From Ramlibacter sp. (GTDB lineage Bacteria; Pseudomonadota; Gammaproteobacteria; Burkholderiales; Burkholderiaceae_C), in NCBI GenBank assembly GCA_025351615.1, contig JANXVP010000447.1:1-6635 (forward strand): DNA of 6,635 bases. The letters run 5' to 3'. A program made the translations under genes and the position numbers. Shown piece after piece: positions 5,770 to 6,635 of the stretch (the stretch's first letter is position 1; each line of letters begins with the position of its first letter). The notes below the pieces were generated by a model. The model saw only the letters and a list, made by a program, of their open reading frames with translations, ran no database searches and was not told the DNA's origin.

Positions 5770-6450
5770 ATGGACCTTGCAACCACTCTCTTCGCCGACG
5801 CCACTCCCGCGCGCGCAACGGCCAACGCCGAAACGATTGCGCCGAACCCGGAGTTCGCCTGGCGCGTGTTGGAAGAGATCGACTACGGCCTCATCCTGGT
5901 CGACCCGGACGGCAGGATTCAGCATGCCAACCACCTGGCACGCCACGAGTTTGCACGGGCGCGGTTCCTGCGCATCGAGCGGGGAATGGTCACCAGCATC
6001 AACTCGTTGCAGAGCGACGAGGTGGCGCGCGGTATTCGCCACGCCGCCCGGGGCCGGCGCCAGATGCTGAGCCTGCGCCATGGCGCCGAAAGGCTGTCGG
6101 TCGCCTGCGTTCCGCTGTTCCAGCCGTACGAAGGAGAGTCGGCATCGGTGCTGCTGATGCTCGCCCGGCGCACTGGCACACAGAACCTCGCGGTCTCCTT
6201 CTTTGCGCGGGAACATCGTCTCTCGCCGACCGAGGAGGCGGTGCTCCGGTCGCTGTGCGACGGGCTGGATGTGCAGGACATCGCCACGGCGCATGGCGTC
6301 TGCGAATCCACGGTGCGCACGCAGGTGCGGTCCTTGCGGGACAAAACCGATTCCAGCAGCATCCGCCAGATGGTGCAACGCGTGGCGGCGCTGCCGCCGG
6401 TGGTGCCGTGCGGCCTGCGCGGCGCGGCTACAGCACAATTGGCGTTGTGA
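5770..6450 (+). CDS. PAS-like sensor with LuxR-type HTH transcription regulator
   Basis: The product is 226 residues. GGAGG at 5759-5763 lies six bases before the ATG. Residues about 30-130 look like a PAS domain: VLEEIDYGLILVDPDGRIQ (33-51) and the following H-A-N match the usual start of such domains. Residues about 148-210 form a LuxR/GerE-type helix-turn-helix: LSPTEEAVLRSLCDGL (151-166), then D-I-A-T (170-173) and ESTVRTQVRSLRDKT (179-193), where the recognition helix is T-V-R-T-Q-V-R-S-L. There is no receiver domain or phosphorylation site, so it probably senses a small ligand or redox state directly. Cysteines occur at 113, 163, 178 and 214. It is followed by a cyclic-nucleotide-binding protein gene with a possible GTGA overlap, so the two may act together. 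Targets are unknown. Confidence 0.86.
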   Translation: MDLATTLFADATPARATANAETIAPNPEFAWRVLEEIDYGLILVDPDGRIQHANHLARHEFARARFLRIERGMVTSINSLQSDEVARGIRHAARGRRQMLSLRHGAERLSVACVPLFQPYEGESASVLLMLARRTGTQNLAVSFFAREHRLSPTEEAVLRSLCDGLDVQDIATAHGVCESTVRTQVRSLRDKTDSSSIRQMVQRVAALPPVVPCGLRGAATAQLAL

Positions 6451-6635
6451 CCACGCGTTCAACCATGCTGTCCCTGACCCAGTCCATGGCATCCGATCCC
6501 GGCGCACCGGCGCAAGTCGCCCAAGCCATCCCCCATCTCGAAGCCCTTGCCGCACTCGGCAGCGTGCGCACCTTCCGCCGGGGCCTCGCCCTGATCCAGG
6601 AGGGCGACCGCGGCGACACGCTCTACGTCGTGCGC
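6447..6635 (+). CDS. Crp/Fnr-type cyclic-nucleotide-binding protein, N-terminal part
   Basis: This is 3'-partial: 63 codons are visible and the frame is open to the window edge. The GTG at 6447 overlaps the preceding stop as GTGA; an ATG at 6465 in the same frame is an alternative start, and neither has a clear ribosome binding site. The segment from about residue 29 has the start of a cNMP-binding beta-roll: I-P-H-L-E-A-L, then V-R-T-F-R-R-G and LIQEGDRGDTLYVVR at 49-63, where the E-G-D-x-G-D-x-x-Y-x-V pattern is characteristic. Family members bind cAMP, haem or other ligands and often carry a C-terminal HTH, but that part is outside the window, so a regulator or another cNMP-domain protein are both possible. 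Confidence 0.8.
   Translation, partial: MTTRSTMLSLTQSMASDPGAPAQVAQAIPHLEALAALGSVRTFRRGLALIQEGDRGDTLYVVR

Noticed and set aside
5329..6555. Minus-strand open frame of about 400 codons opposite the anchored protein and the regulator
   Set aside because: It crosses a terminator and two supported genes, and its product has no coherent domain.
1..6635. Search for CRISPR arrays, tRNA or rRNA genes, transposases and insertion-sequence ends
   Set aside because: I saw no regularly spaced repeats, no tRNA-like cloverleaf, no rRNA sequence and no transposase or integrase motifs.

Overview
The window is GC-rich bacterial DNA with strong G/C preference at third codon positions. A type-2 PyrF, an EamA-type exporter and a PQQ-type sugar dehydrogenase next to a c4-like cytochrome all fit a betaproteobacterium, probably Burkholderiales (Comamonadaceae-like). 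This placement is inferred from protein style; no database search was possible.

Left part (1-2363, + strand): the C-terminal end of a PQQ-dependent sorbosone/glucose dehydrogenase-type enzyme overlaps by four bases (ATGA) a periplasmic di-haem cytochrome c. An exported thioredoxin-like protein with a CPWC site follows, then a ten-helix EamA/DMT exporter resembling the O-acetylserine/cysteine exporter. The first three look like one redox cluster: the dehydrogenase passes electrons to the cytochrome, with a thiol protein beside them. The exporter converges on pyrF (2367-3191, - strand) with only three bases between the stop codons.

Middle (3192-3638): this 447-base stretch has no intact gene. 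Its first half (about 3213-3440) has strong codon-position bias in one + frame and then, from about 3330, in another. That is the pattern of a frameshifted or decayed membrane-protein gene. The second half (3441-3638) is less GC-rich and carries two perfect inverted repeats and a 9-base direct repeat just upstream of the next gene, so it looks like a regulatory leader.

Accessory cassette (3639-5581, + strand): three genes I cannot assign to a known system. They are a small lipoprotein with a cysteine-containing domain and 14 Ala-Pro repeats; a 323-residue secreted protein made of two diverged copies of one roughly 160-residue domain; and a short membrane-anchored Ala/Pro-rich protein whose start overlaps the previous stop. 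A good rho-independent terminator (5620-5651) closes the group. All three products are predicted to be exported or envelope-anchored, so they may form one cell-surface or periplasmic assembly. This is the most novel part of the window.

Right part (5770-6635, + strand): a PAS-like plus LuxR-type HTH regulator is followed, with a possible GTGA overlap, by the start of a cyclic-nucleotide-binding (Crp/Fnr-type) protein that runs off the window. The terminator separates this regulatory pair from the cassette, so nothing in the sequence shows that they control it.
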